Positions 1 to 7,563 of a stretch of 42,727 nt of DNA are shown here, in pieces; within the stretch, counting starts at the first letter, position 1, and each line of letters opens with the position of its first letter. The position numbers and the translations under genes are program-made. The notes below the pieces were generated by a model. It searched no databases. It was not told the DNA's origin and saw only the letters and a list, made by a program, of their open reading frames with translations. The stretch covers positions 1 to 42,727 of the forward strand of contig NZ_DASSES010000201.1 in NCBI RefSeq assembly GCF_035695185.1, given 5' to 3'. The stretch is from Frateuria_A sp035695185 (GTDB taxonomy: Bacteria; Pseudomonadota; Gammaproteobacteria; Xanthomonadales; Rhodanobacteraceae).

Positions 1-387
1 TCGACCCTCAAGGGCAACACCGGCGAGAACCTGCTGCGCCTGCTCGAGAGCCGCCTGGACAACGTCGTCTACCGCATGGGCTTCGCGGTGACCCGCGCCC
101 AGGCCCGCCAGCTGGTCGCCCACAAGGCGGTGCTGGTCAACGGCAAGAAGGTCAACATCCCGTCGTACCAGGTCAAGCCGGGCGATGAGGTCGCGCTGAC
201 CGAGCGCGCGCGCAGCCAGCTGCGCGTGCAGGAAGCGGCGACCGTGTTCGACACCATGGACCTGCGTCCGATCTGGCTCGAGGTGGACTCCAAGAAGTTC
301 ACTGGCACGTTCAAGTCGGTGCCCGATCGCGGCGATCTGCCGTCGGACATCAACGAAGCCCTGATCGTCGAGCTGTATTCGAAGTAA
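1..387 (+). CDS. rpsD: 30S ribosomal protein S4, C-terminal part
   Basis: The reading frame is open from the first base, so the 5' end lies outside the window; about 128 C-terminal codons of a protein usually a little over 200 residues are present. S4 is a primary 16S rRNA-binding protein of the small subunit and, in relatives such as E. coli, represses its own operon. The visible part holds the S4 RNA-binding fold (RLDNVVYRMGFAVTRAQARQ, then VNGKKVNIPSYQVKPGD) and the conserved C-terminus ending EALIVELYSK. rpoA follows 15 bp downstream, the normal order of the alpha operon, so the two are surely co-transcribed. Confidence 0.97.
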   Translation, partial: STLKGNTGENLLRLLESRLDNVVYRMGFAVTRAQARQLVAHKAVLVNGKKVNIPSYQVKPGDEVALTERARSQLRVQEAATVFDTMDLRPIWLEVDSKKFTGTFKSVPDRGDLPSDINEALIVELYSK

Positions 388-402
388 TTACCGGAGCCCT
401 GC

Positions 403-1401
403 ATGGCAGTTTCGTCAACTAGTGTGCTGCGGCCCCGCGGCCTCAGCGTCGAGCAGCTCGGAGCCAACCGCGCCAGGGTGGTGGTCGAGCCGCTCGAGCG
501 TGGCTTCGGCCACACCCTGGGCAACGCGCTGCGTCGCGTGCTGCTCTCCTCGATCCCGGGCAGCGCCATCATCGAGGTCGAAATCGATGGCGTGCTGCAC
601 GAGTACACCACCCTCGAGGGTCTGCAGGAGGACGTCATCGAAGTCCTGCTCAACCTCAAGGACGTGGCCATTCGCCAGCATTCCGGCGACGAAGTCACTC
701 TGACCTTGTCCAAGAAGGGCAGGGGCGTGGTCACGGCCGGCGACATCGTCGTTGACCACTCGGTGGAAATCGTCAACCCCGAGCACGTGATCTGCCACCT
801 GACCAAGGACATCGCGCTCAACATGCGACTGAAGGTGCGTCGTGGCGTCGGCTACCAGCCGGCCAGCGCGCGCCAGCATCCGGACGACGAGGCGCGTCCG
901 ATCGGCCGCCTGCAGCTCGATGCCTCCTTCGCACCGGTGCTGCGCGTGGCGTACGAGGTCGACGCGGCCCGCGTGGAACAGCGTACCAACCTGGACAAGC
1001 TGGTCCTGGATATCGAGACCAACGGCACGATCGGCGCCGAGGATGCGGTCCGCAAGGCGGCCGAGATCCTCAACGACCAGCTGTCGGTGTTCGGTGACTT
1101 CTCGCGCCGCGAGAGCGCGTCGGACAAGGCGGAGAAGGGCGGTTTCGATCCGCTGCTGCTGCGCCCGATCGACGACCTGGAGCTGACGGTCCGTTCGGCC
1201 AACTGCCTGAAGGCCGAGAGCATCTACTACATCGGCGATCTGGTGCAGAAGACCGAGGTCGAGCTGCTCAAGACGCCGAACCTGGGCAAGAAGTCGCTCA
1301 CCGAGATCAAGGACGTGCTCGGCTCCCGCGGTCTCGCCCTCGGCATGAAGCTGGAAAACTGGCCGCCGCCGGGCCTCTCGCACGGCATGCAGCTGGGTTG
1401 A
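403..1401 (+). CDS. rpoA: DNA-directed RNA polymerase alpha subunit
   Basis: The 332-residue length is normal for proteobacterial alpha. The N-terminal dimerisation domain shows EPLERGFGHTLGNALRRVLL and the later VRRGVGYQPA region. The C-terminal domain, which contacts UP elements and activators, runs from about residue 248 with DDLELTVRSANCLKAE and PNLGKKSLTEIKDVL. Alpha seeds assembly of the core polymerase. The gene sits between rpsD and rplQ as in the alpha operon. The gap to rplQ is unusually long and contains hairpins (annotated separately). Confidence 0.98.
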   Translation: MAVSSTSVLRPRGLSVEQLGANRARVVVEPLERGFGHTLGNALRRVLLSSIPGSAIIEVEIDGVLHEYTTLEGLQEDVIEVLLNLKDVAIRQHSGDEVTLTLSKKGRGVVTAGDIVVDHSVEIVNPEHVICHLTKDIALNMRLKVRRGVGYQPASARQHPDDEARPIGRLQLDASFAPVLRVAYEVDAARVEQRTNLDKLVLDIETNGTIGAEDAVRKAAEILNDQLSVFGDFSRRESASDKAEKGGFDPLLLRPIDDLELTVRSANCLKAESIYYIGDLVQKTEVELLKTPNLGKKSLTEIKDVLGSRGLALGMKLENWPPPGLSHGMQLG

Positions 1402-1408
1402 TGTATCA

Positions 1409-1434
1409 CGGCGGCGATCGGAAGATCGCCGCCG
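1409..1434 (+). other. Hairpin just after rpoA, possible attenuator
   Basis: An 11-bp inverted repeat (C+GGCGGCGATC / GATCGCCGCC+G) encloses a GGAA loop, starting 8 nt after the rpoA stop codon. Only a short T run (1438-1440) follows, so it is not a textbook intrinsic terminator. It could partly terminate transcription or protect the 3' end of the rpoA message and so set the rpoA:rplQ ratio. The structure is seen; the role is inferred. Confidence 0.55.
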
Positions 1435-1623
1435 AAGTTTCAAGCCGGCGGTGCGCGAGTCGTCTGCCGGCAGCATTCTTGGAGCGGTCGTTTTGACTGC
1501 CCGTTGCGGGGCCTGCGTTGGCCCCACGCGGTCCTCGTGATCGCCAGAGCAATAGACGGCCATCGATGGCCGCACTTCTCACGAGAGCCCGTACTGAAAG
1601 GGCTCGGAACAGCGGGTAACCGC

Positions 1624-1652
1624 GGAAAGCCGGACACAACCGCCGGTTTTTC
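1624..1652 (+). other. Leader hairpin upstream of rplQ
   Basis: GGAAAGCCGG (1624-1633) can pair with CCGGTTTTTC (1643-1652) over ten positions, two of them G-T wobbles, around a 9-nt loop. The T run lies in the 3' arm, 27 nt before the rplQ start. It may be a translational or transcriptional control structure; no sequence match to a known riboswitch or ribosomal-protein leader is claimed. Confidence 0.3.
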
Positions 1653-1679
1653 ATAACAACAGACAGAGAGAGTTCTCCC

Positions 1680-2066
1680 ATGCGCCACCAGAAATCCGGC
1701 CGCAAGCTCAACCGCACCAGCTCGCACCGCGAAGCGATGTTCAAGAACATGGCCGCCTCGCTGATCAAGCACGAGCTGATCCGTACCACCCTGCCCAAGG
1801 CCAAGGAATTGCGCCGCGTCGCCGAGCCGCTGATCACGCTGGCCAAGGCCGATGGCGTCGCCAATCGTCGCCTCGCCTTCTCGCGCCTGCGCGACAAGGA
1901 AGCCGTGGGCAAGCTGTTCGTCGAGCTCGGCCCGCGTTACCGCGAGCGTCCCGGCGGTTACCTGCGTATCCTCAAGTGCGGCTTCCGCCCGGGCGACAAC
2001 GCTCCGATGGCGTACGTCGAGCTGGTCGATCGCCCGCAGGCGGCCGCTGCCGTCGACGCCGAGTAA
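1680..2066 (+). CDS. rplQ: 50S ribosomal protein L17
   Basis: The 128-residue protein begins MRHQKSGRKLNRTSSHREAM, the L17 signature, and continues with the conserved FKNMAASLIKHELIRTTLPK segment. L17 is a large-subunit protein near the peptide exit tunnel. It closes the alpha operon: a strong intrinsic terminator follows 39 bp after the stop. A purine-rich AGAGAGAG stretch just upstream of the ATG can serve as ribosome binding site. Confidence 0.98.
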   Translation: MRHQKSGRKLNRTSSHREAMFKNMAASLIKHELIRTTLPKAKELRRVAEPLITLAKADGVANRRLAFSRLRDKEAVGKLFVELGPRYRERPGGYLRILKCGFRPGDNAPMAYVELVDRPQAAAAVDAE

Positions 2067-2105
2067 GCCTCGCGCGTACAGGCGTCCAGACGTCCAAACG
2101 ACCGA

Positions 2106-2134
2106 CCCCGGCAGGGCGACCTGCCGGGGTTTTT
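2106..2134 (+). terminator. Intrinsic terminator of the alpha operon
   Basis: A perfect 10-bp stem (CCCCGGCAGG / CCTGCCGGGG) with a GCGA tetraloop is followed directly by five T residues and further T-rich sequence. It sits just after rplQ and before dsbB, so it ends the ribosomal operon. Confidence 0.92.
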
Positions 2135-2210
2135 CGTTTTCTGGGCGTGCCTTGCTGACAGCGGTCCGGCAAGCGGGTAATGTCGGCTTTCCGCAACGCA
2201 ACATACCACC

Positions 2211-2714
2211 ATGAACCCTATGCACTGGTCCTACCGCGTCAGCTTCCTGGTCGGCTTCCTGGCCTGCGCGGCCCTGCTCGGCTTCGCGCTGTACACCGAG
2301 TATGCCTGGGGGCTCGTCCCGTGCCCGCTGTGCATCTTCCAGCGCATCGGGTTCCTGGTAATGGCCGTGTTCTTCCTCATCGGCGCGCTGCATGCGCCTC
2401 CCCGGCCCGGGTTGCGCTGGGGCTACACGGGCGGCGTACTGCTGGGTGCGCTGTGGGGTATTGCGGTGGCGGGACGGCACTTGTGGATCCAGTCGTTGCC
2501 GGCGGACCAGGTACCCTCCTGCGGGCCGCCACTCGATTACATGTTCGACGCCTTCCCGTTCTCGCAGGTGTTGCGCATGGTGTTCACCGGCTCGGGCGAG
2601 TGCGCCAAGGTCGAGCCGGTGCTCGGGCTGCCTATGCCGGCCTGGACGCTCCTGTGGTTCGTACTGCTGGCCGTCCTTGCGCTCAAGGCCTCCCTGCGGC
2701 GCCACCCCGCCTGA
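2211..2714 (+). CDS. dsbB: Disulfide bond formation protein B
   Basis: The 167-residue inner-membrane protein has four predicted membrane segments. It carries both redox pairs of DsbB: CPLC at residues 38-41 in the first periplasmic loop and Cys104 (VPSCGPP) plus Cys131 (GECAK) in the second. DsbB reoxidises periplasmic DsbA and passes electrons to quinone. No dsbA is in the window. The gene lies after the alpha-operon terminator and ends 12 bp before the DAHP synthase start, so those two probably share a transcript. Confidence 0.95.
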   Translation: MNPMHWSYRVSFLVGFLACAALLGFALYTEYAWGLVPCPLCIFQRIGFLVMAVFFLIGALHAPPRPGLRWGYTGGVLLGALWGIAVAGRHLWIQSLPADQVPSCGPPLDYMFDAFPFSQVLRMVFTGSGECAKVEPVLGLPMPAWTLLWFVLLAVLALKASLRRHPA

Positions 2715-2726
2715 CCGGACAAGACC

Positions 2727-4103
2727 GTGAACGACAGACCCGACCAACTGGCCGAACCACATGCCGACTGGACGCCGGCATCGTGGCAGCGGCGCGTGGC
2801 CCTGCAGCAGCCGCGATACGAGGACCCCGCGGAGTTGGCGCAGGCCACCACGCAGCTTGCAGCCCTGCCGCCACTGGTTACCTCGTGGGAGGTGCTGGCG
2901 CTCAAGCAGGCACTGGCCGAGGCACAGGAGGGCGAGCGTTTCCTGTTGCAGGGGGGCGATTGTGCCGAGAGCTTCGCCGACTGTACCAGCCCGGTGATCT
3001 CCAACCGGCTCAAGGTGCTGCTGCAGATGAGCCTGGTGCTGGTGCACGGCCTCAAGAAGCCGGTGCTGCGCGTAGGCCGTTTCGCCGGCCAGTACGCCAA
3101 GCCACGCTCGGCCGACACCGAGACCCGCGATGGCAACACGTTGCCAAGCTTCCGCGGTGACGTGGTCAATGGCCCGGCCTTCACTCCGGAGGCGCGTCGT
3201 GCCGATCCGCGGCGCCTGATCCAGGCTCATGCGCATTCCGCACTGACCATGAACTTCGTGCGCGCCCTGATCGACGGCGGCTTTGCCGACCTGCATCATC
3301 CCGAGTACTGGGATCTCGCCTGGGTCGAGCACTCGCCGCTGGCAGCCGAGTACCGCCGCATGGTCGCCGCCATCGGCGATTCGTTGCGGTTCATGGAAAC
3401 TCTGGCGGGTCCCATCGCCAGCTTTTCGCGGGTGGATTTTTTCACCTCGCACGAGGCGTTGTTGCTGCACTACGAACAGGCGCTCACGCGGCGTGTCCCA
3501 CGCCATCCGGGTTGGTTCAACCTGTCCACGCACTTCCCCTGGATCGGCATGCGCACGGCGGCCCTGGATGGGGCGCACGTGGAGTATTTCCGCGGCCTCC
3601 GGAACCCTGTGGCGGTGAAGATCGGCCCCTCGGTCACCCCGGACCAGCTGCTTCCGTTGATCGATGCGCTCAACCCGCAAGACGAACCGGGCCGACTGAC
3701 CCTGATCCACCGCATGGGCAACGCCGGCATTGCCGGGGCGCTGCCGCCGCTGCTCGATGCAGTCAGGCGCGAGGGACGGCGCGTACTGTGGGTGGCCGAC
3801 CCCATGCACGGCAATACCGAAAGCACGTCCAACGGCTACAAGACGCGTCGCTTCGACAACATCCGCGGCGAGCTGGATCAGGCTTTCGACATCCATGCCG
3901 CTGCCGGCACGCGATTGGGCGGCGTGCATCTGGAGCTGACCGGCGAGGACGTGACCGAGTGCATGGGGGGCGCGCGCGACCTCTCCGAATCGGATCTGAA
4001 GCGTGCCTACAAGTCGATGGTCGATCCCAGGCTCAATTACGAGCAGTCCCTGGAACTGGCCATGCTGATCGTGCGCAAGTCGGAGGCGGCGGGCGGCTGC
4101 TAG
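2727..4103 (+). CDS. Class II 3-deoxy-7-phosphoheptulonate (DAHP) synthase
   Basis: This 458-residue enzyme condenses phosphoenolpyruvate with erythrose 4-phosphate, the first step of the shikimate pathway. It belongs to the plant-like class II family rather than the AroF/G/H class. Family motifs are LLQGGDCAESF (metal-ligand Cys79), RVGRFAGQYAKPRS, GDVVNGPAF, WVADPMHGNT and HLELTGEDVTEC. The start is GTG at 2727, giving the usual family length. Class II enzymes lack a separate ACT domain, and none is seen here. aroK and aroB lie about 32 kb away on the other strand. Confidence 0.95.
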   Translation: MNDRPDQLAEPHADWTPASWQRRVALQQPRYEDPAELAQATTQLAALPPLVTSWEVLALKQALAEAQEGERFLLQGGDCAESFADCTSPVISNRLKVLLQMSLVLVHGLKKPVLRVGRFAGQYAKPRSADTETRDGNTLPSFRGDVVNGPAFTPEARRADPRRLIQAHAHSALTMNFVRALIDGGFADLHHPEYWDLAWVEHSPLAAEYRRMVAAIGDSLRFMETLAGPIASFSRVDFFTSHEALLLHYEQALTRRVPRHPGWFNLSTHFPWIGMRTAALDGAHVEYFRGLRNPVAVKIGPSVTPDQLLPLIDALNPQDEPGRLTLIHRMGNAGIAGALPPLLDAVRREGRRVLWVADPMHGNTESTSNGYKTRRFDNIRGELDQAFDIHAAAGTRLGGVHLELTGEDVTECMGGARDLSESDLKRAYKSMVDPRLNYEQSLELAMLIVRKSEAAGGC

Positions 4104-4156
4104 GCGGCGCTAGCAGCGCCATGTTGCTGGGCACCGCGAGGCCGGCGTGTTGCGAG

Positions 4157-4831
4157 CTATCGCAGCGCGAGTCCCCATCGGCCCGCACGGGGCAGGCCGT
4201 GCCTGGCCGGGTCCAGCGACAGCGCCACGAAGCGCGCGCGCCCTACGATTTCCCCGCGCGGCACCAAGCCGAAGAAGCGTGAGTCGTAGCTGTCATCGCG
4301 GTTGTCCCCCAGGGCCAGGTAATGCCCCGCGGTCACGGTGACCGGGCCGTAGTTGCTGGCCGGACTGGGCAGGTACCGCGCCAGCCGTACCAAATGGCCG
4401 GGGCCGCCGAGCGATTCCACCGCGTAGCCTGCCGGGTGCGCCTTGTCCGCCGCGATTCCCGCTACGCGGACGGCGTGGTAGTGGGCGGCATGGCCGTTGA
4501 TGTAGAGCACGTTGCCGCGTAGCGCGATGGTGTCCCCGGGCAGGCCGATCACTCGCTTGACCAGCCGCTCGCCGGTCGCGGCCGAATCGATGATCACGAT
4601 GTCGCCGCGCTGCGGGTCGTTCCGACGCAACAGCGCAACATGGGTGAAAGGCAACCGCAGGTCGTAGGCCATCCGGTCGACCACGATGCGGTCGCCGATG
4701 CGGATGGTCGGCTGCATCGAGCCGGTGGGAACGGTATTCCAGTCGGCCAGGGCGCTGCGAAACACCAGCATGCCGAACAGGAAAAGCAGGAGTCCGCGGT
4801 TGCGTAGCAGGAAACGCCTGAAGGCATGCAT
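4157..4831 (-). CDS. lepB: Signal peptidase I (S26 family)
   Basis: The protein cleaves signal peptides from exported proteins at the outer face of the cytoplasmic membrane. From the ATG at 4831 it has 224 residues. One N-terminal membrane segment (about 11-29) precedes the catalytic Ser38 in PTGSMQPT; the general-base Lys92 is in ERLVKRVIGLPGD, and the GDNRDDSYDSR box is near the end. The start is supported by AAGGAG upstream; a longer frame reaching 5026 has no family similarity in its extra part. It is shorter than E. coli LepB (about 324 residues, two membrane segments), so it may be a second, specialised peptidase. It lies 58 bp after the GDCCVxC gene, probably in one operon. Confidence 0.9.
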   Translation of the reverse strand: MHAFRRFLLRNRGLLLFLFGMLVFRSALADWNTVPTGSMQPTIRIGDRIVVDRMAYDLRLPFTHVALLRRNDPQRGDIVIIDSAATGERLVKRVIGLPGDTIALRGNVLYINGHAAHYHAVRVAGIAADKAHPAGYAVESLGGPGHLVRLARYLPSPASNYGPVTVTAGHYLALGDNRDDSYDSRFFGLVPRGEIVGRARFVALSLDPARHGLPRAGRWGLALR

Positions 4832-4889
4832 GGCCGGCTCCTTGTCGTGAGGTTCTCCGCTGGGACCGCCGCCGGGCTGGACGGTTCCT

Positions 4890-5099
4890 TCAGGGGCAAG
4901 ACCCCTTGCATACCTGCATCGGAGGGCACGGCACGTCGCCCCAGGAGCAGAACACGCAACAGTCGCCCGGCTTGGGCTTGAGCAGGCCGCCACAGCCGGG
5001 GCAGTCGAGGAAGAACAGGCAGGCATCGGTCGGCATGGTGTGCACGGACCGGTGCCCGCACTGCGGGCAGGTCAACGTGCCCTGCAGCTGCGGCTCCAC
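4890..5099 (-). CDS. GDCCVxC-type small cysteine-rich protein (cysteine form)
   Basis: This 69-residue protein has two CxxC pairs near its N-terminal half (CPQC, CPGC) and then the diagnostic PGDCCVFCSWGDVPCPPMQ segment. That segment matches the small GDCCVxC family, in which some members are selenoproteins with selenocysteine in place of the last Cys of the motif. Here that position is Cys, so no recoding is needed. The CxxC pairs suggest a zinc ribbon or thiol redox site; the function is unknown. The GTG start lies 2 nt beyond the stop codon of the upstream amidase, which implies translational coupling. Confidence 0.8.
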   Translation of the reverse strand: MEPQLQGTLTCPQCGHRSVHTMPTDACLFFLDCPGCGGLLKPKPGDCCVFCSWGDVPCPPMQVCKGSCP

Positions 5100-5101
5100 G
5101 C

Positions 5102-6712
5102 TCAGGGCGCACCGGCCGCCGGTCGGCCACCCACGGTGTCCAGAAACCGCGGTGGCTGCCAGGCCCGGGCGTGCTGTTCGAAGCCGTAGGCGATGGAGAT
5201 GAGCGTGGGTTCACTCCATCGGGCGCCGAACAGCACGATGCCCACGGGCAGGCCGTGGGCGAAGGCCGCCGGCACCGTGATCGACGGGTAACCGGCCACC
5301 GCCGCCGGCTGCGAGGCACCACCCACGGTGGGATCGCCGCTCACGATGTGGTCGCCCAGCACCGGGTCGGTGACGAAGGCCGGGCCCCAGGAGGGAGCGA
5401 GCAGTGCGTCCAGATGGTTCTTCGCCAATGCCGCATCGATGCCTTCGGGTCCGGCCAGCCGTTTCGCCTTGGCCAGCGCATCGGTGTACTTCCTGTCGGT
5501 CAGCGGTCCCTCGGCCTGCGCCTGCTCGAACAGCTCCTGGCCAAACCAGGGCATTTCCTGTGCGGCGTGCTGCTTGTCGAAGGCGATCAGATCGGCCAGC
5601 GTCCTGACCTCGAGCCGGGGGCGCGTGGCCAGGTAGGCATTGATGTCGTGCTTGAACTCGTAAAGCAGCACGGTCATTTCCGGTCCACCGAGATCCGCCA
5701 GGTGGGGGACCGTGACCGGGTCGACGACGGTCGCGCCCTGGGCTTTCATGAGCGCGATCGCCTGCTCGAGCGCGCGGTCGGCGTTGGGTTCGGCGCCGGC
5801 GAGCTGGCGCACCACGCCGATGCGCTTGCCCTTGAGGCCATCGGGATCGAGGAACCGGGTGTAGTCGGTGGCGTGTCGGTCGGCCTCGGCGGTGGCGGGG
5901 TCGCGCGGGTCGCTGCCGGCGATGACGCTCAGCAGCGCCGCGGCATCGGCGACGCTGCGCGCCATCGGACCGGCGGTGTCCTGGCTGTGGGCGATCGGCA
6001 CGATGCCGCTGCGGCTGACCAGGCCCAGCGTGGGCTTGATCCCTACAATGCCGTTGCTCGCGGCCGGGCAGATGATCGAGCCGTCCGTCTCGGTGCCGAT
6101 CGCCACGGTCACCAGGCCTGCCGCCACCGCCGCGCCGGAACCGGCGCTGGATCCGCACGGGTTGCGGTCGAGCACGTAGGGGTTCTTCGTCTGCCCGCCG
6201 CGACCACTCCAGCCGCTGCTGGCGTGGTTGGAACGGAAGTTGGCCCACTCGCTCAGGTTGGTCTTGCCCAGCACCAGCGCGCCGGCCTTGCGCAGGCGCA
6301 CGACCAGCCCCGCGTCACGCGGTGCCGGGGCATCGGCCAGCGCCAGCGAACCGGCGGTGGTGAGCATGCGATCGCCGGTGTCGATGTTGTCCTTCAGCAA
6401 TACCGGGATGCCGTACAGCGGCCCGCGTGCGGTTGTCCTGGCGCGGCCGGCGTCGAGCGCGGCTGCGAGCTTGAGCGCGTCGGGGTTGGTTTCGATCACC
6501 GTGCGCAGCGTGGGTCCGGCCTGGTCGATCTGGGCGATGCGATCGAGGAACTGCCGCGCCAGGGTGCGGCTGTCCAGCGTGCCGGCGTCCATCTGCCGCT
6601 GCAGCTGGTCGATCGAGGCCCAGGCCAGTGGCCGGGTCGGTTGGGCGGCCATGGCCGGACCGGCGAGCAGCAGGGCGACGAGCAGGGCGGGGCGGACGGG
6701 CGAGGGTTTCAC
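5102..6712 (-). CDS. Exported amidase-signature-family amidohydrolase
   Basis: The enzyme belongs to the amidase signature family that includes GatA and secreted amidases. The chosen GTG start at 6712 has GGAGG a few bases upstream and begins directly with a signal peptide (KPSPVRPALLVALLLAGPAMA). This gives 536 residues; an ATG further upstream is possible but would bury the signal. The catalytic Lys is at 107 (LLKDNID), the cis-Ser at about 188 (CGSSAGSGAA) and the nucleophilic Ser at about 212 (GTETDGSIICPA). The signal peptide argues for a periplasmic amide hydrolase rather than a tRNA amidotransferase subunit. Substrate unknown. It heads an operon with the GDCCVxC protein and signal peptidase. 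Confidence 0.9.
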   Translation of the reverse strand: MKPSPVRPALLVALLLAGPAMAAQPTRPLAWASIDQLQRQMDAGTLDSRTLARQFLDRIAQIDQAGPTLRTVIETNPDALKLAAALDAGRARTTARGPLYGIPVLLKDNIDTGDRMLTTAGSLALADAPAPRDAGLVVRLRKAGALVLGKTNLSEWANFRSNHASSGWSGRGGQTKNPYVLDRNPCGSSAGSGAAVAAGLVTVAIGTETDGSIICPAASNGIVGIKPTLGLVSRSGIVPIAHSQDTAGPMARSVADAAALLSVIAGSDPRDPATAEADRHATDYTRFLDPDGLKGKRIGVVRQLAGAEPNADRALEQAIALMKAQGATVVDPVTVPHLADLGGPEMTVLLYEFKHDINAYLATRPRLEVRTLADLIAFDKQHAAQEMPWFGQELFEQAQAEGPLTDRKYTDALAKAKRLAGPEGIDAALAKNHLDALLAPSWGPAFVTDPVLGDHIVSGDPTVGGASQPAAVAGYPSITVPAAFAHGLPVGIVLFGARWSEPTLISIAYGFEQHARAWQPPRFLDTVGGRPAAGAP

Positions 6713-6818
6713 GGCGGCCTCCGGTGGGTCGTTGTGCAATGGCGCTTGACGGTGCGGCATGGTGTCGCGCTGGCGCAGCATATCCCTCCTGCACGCCTGT
6801 CGACCGCGGGACGCTACC

Positions 6819-6824
6819 TATAAT
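6819..6824 (+). promoter_or_regulatory. Consensus -10 box placed for a leaderless transcript
   Basis: A perfect TATAAT lies only 7 bp before the ATG of the diheme cytochrome gene. Transcription started at the usual distance from this box would begin at or within a base or two of the ATG, leaving no room for a Shine-Dalgarno site, and none is visible. The -35 match is weak. Promoter use is inferred. Confidence 0.55.
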
Positions 6825-6831
6825 CCAACGC

Positions 6832-7563
6832 ATGAGCCTGCTTTCCCGCCTTTCCCTTGCGCCGGTGCTGCTGGTCGCCGCGCTGTCTACCACCGCCACT
6901 CGCGCCGCCGACGCGCCGACCGTGCCCGATACGCTCAAGCAGCGTATCGCCGCGTGCACCGCCTGCCACGGCGAGCATGGCGAGGGCACGCCCGAGAGCG
7001 GTTTCTTCCCTCGCCTGGCGGGCAAGCCGGCCGGCTACCTGGCGCGGCAGATCCGCAATTTCCGGGATGGCCTGCGCAAGTACGCGCCGATGGAATACAC
7101 CGTGCGTGGTCTGACGCCGGACTACATGCACGAGATCGCCGGCTACTTCGCTGCGCAGCAGGTGCCCTACCAGCGCTCGCCGGGGCCTCAGGTCACCGAC
7201 GCGATCCTGCACCGCGGCCAGGTGCTGGCGACCGAGGGCGACCCGGCGCGCAAGGTCCCCGCCTGTGCCGCCTGCCACGGCGAGCGGCTGACCGGCGTCC
7301 AGCCGGACATTCCCGGCCTGGTCGGCCTGCCTTACGACTACATCAGCGCCCAGCTGGGCGCATGGCGTACCCGCACGCGCGCAATGGTGGCGCCCGACTG
7401 CATGGCCACCGTCGTCAGCCGCCTGAGCGATGCGGACATCACCGCGGTCTCGGCCTGGCTGTCCACCCGCGAGGTGCCCGCCGATGCCCACGCGCAGCCG
7501 CCCGGTTCGGTGACGCCGCCGCTGGCCTGCGGCGTCCTCGGCGCGAAGGAGGCGACGCGATGA
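6832..7563 (+). CDS. Diheme c-type cytochrome (cytochrome c4-like)
   Basis: The 243-residue precursor has an N-terminal signal peptide (SRLSLAPVLLVAALS, cleavage near TRA-AD) and two heme c sites: CTACH at 42-46 and CAACH at 145-149. Two repeated cytochrome-c domains with candidate Met ligands give the c4 type of architecture. It is expected in the periplasm as an electron carrier. The start is the ATG at 6832, immediately after a TATAAT box. The stop overlaps the start of the triheme cytochrome (ATGA), so the two are co-translated. The donor and acceptor are not encoded nearby. Confidence 0.9.
   Translation: MSLLSRLSLAPVLLVAALSTTATRAADAPTVPDTLKQRIAACTACHGEHGEGTPESGFFPRLAGKPAGYLARQIRNFRDGLRKYAPMEYTVRGLTPDYMHEIAGYFAAQQVPYQRSPGPQVTDAILHRGQVLATEGDPARKVPACAACHGERLTGVQPDIPGLVGLPYDYISAQLGAWRTRTRAMVAPDCMATVVSRLSDADITAVSAWLSTREVPADAHAQPPGSVTPPLACGVLGAKEATR

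Noticed and set aside
1440..3929. 829-codon minus-strand frame across rplQ, dsbB and the DAHP synthase
   Set aside because: It runs through three real genes and a terminator on the other strand, with no family features.
4104..4156. Possible terminator between the DAHP synthase and lepB
   Set aside because: The GGCGCT/AGCGCC hairpin at 4106-4120 has only six pairs, a 3-nt loop and no T run.
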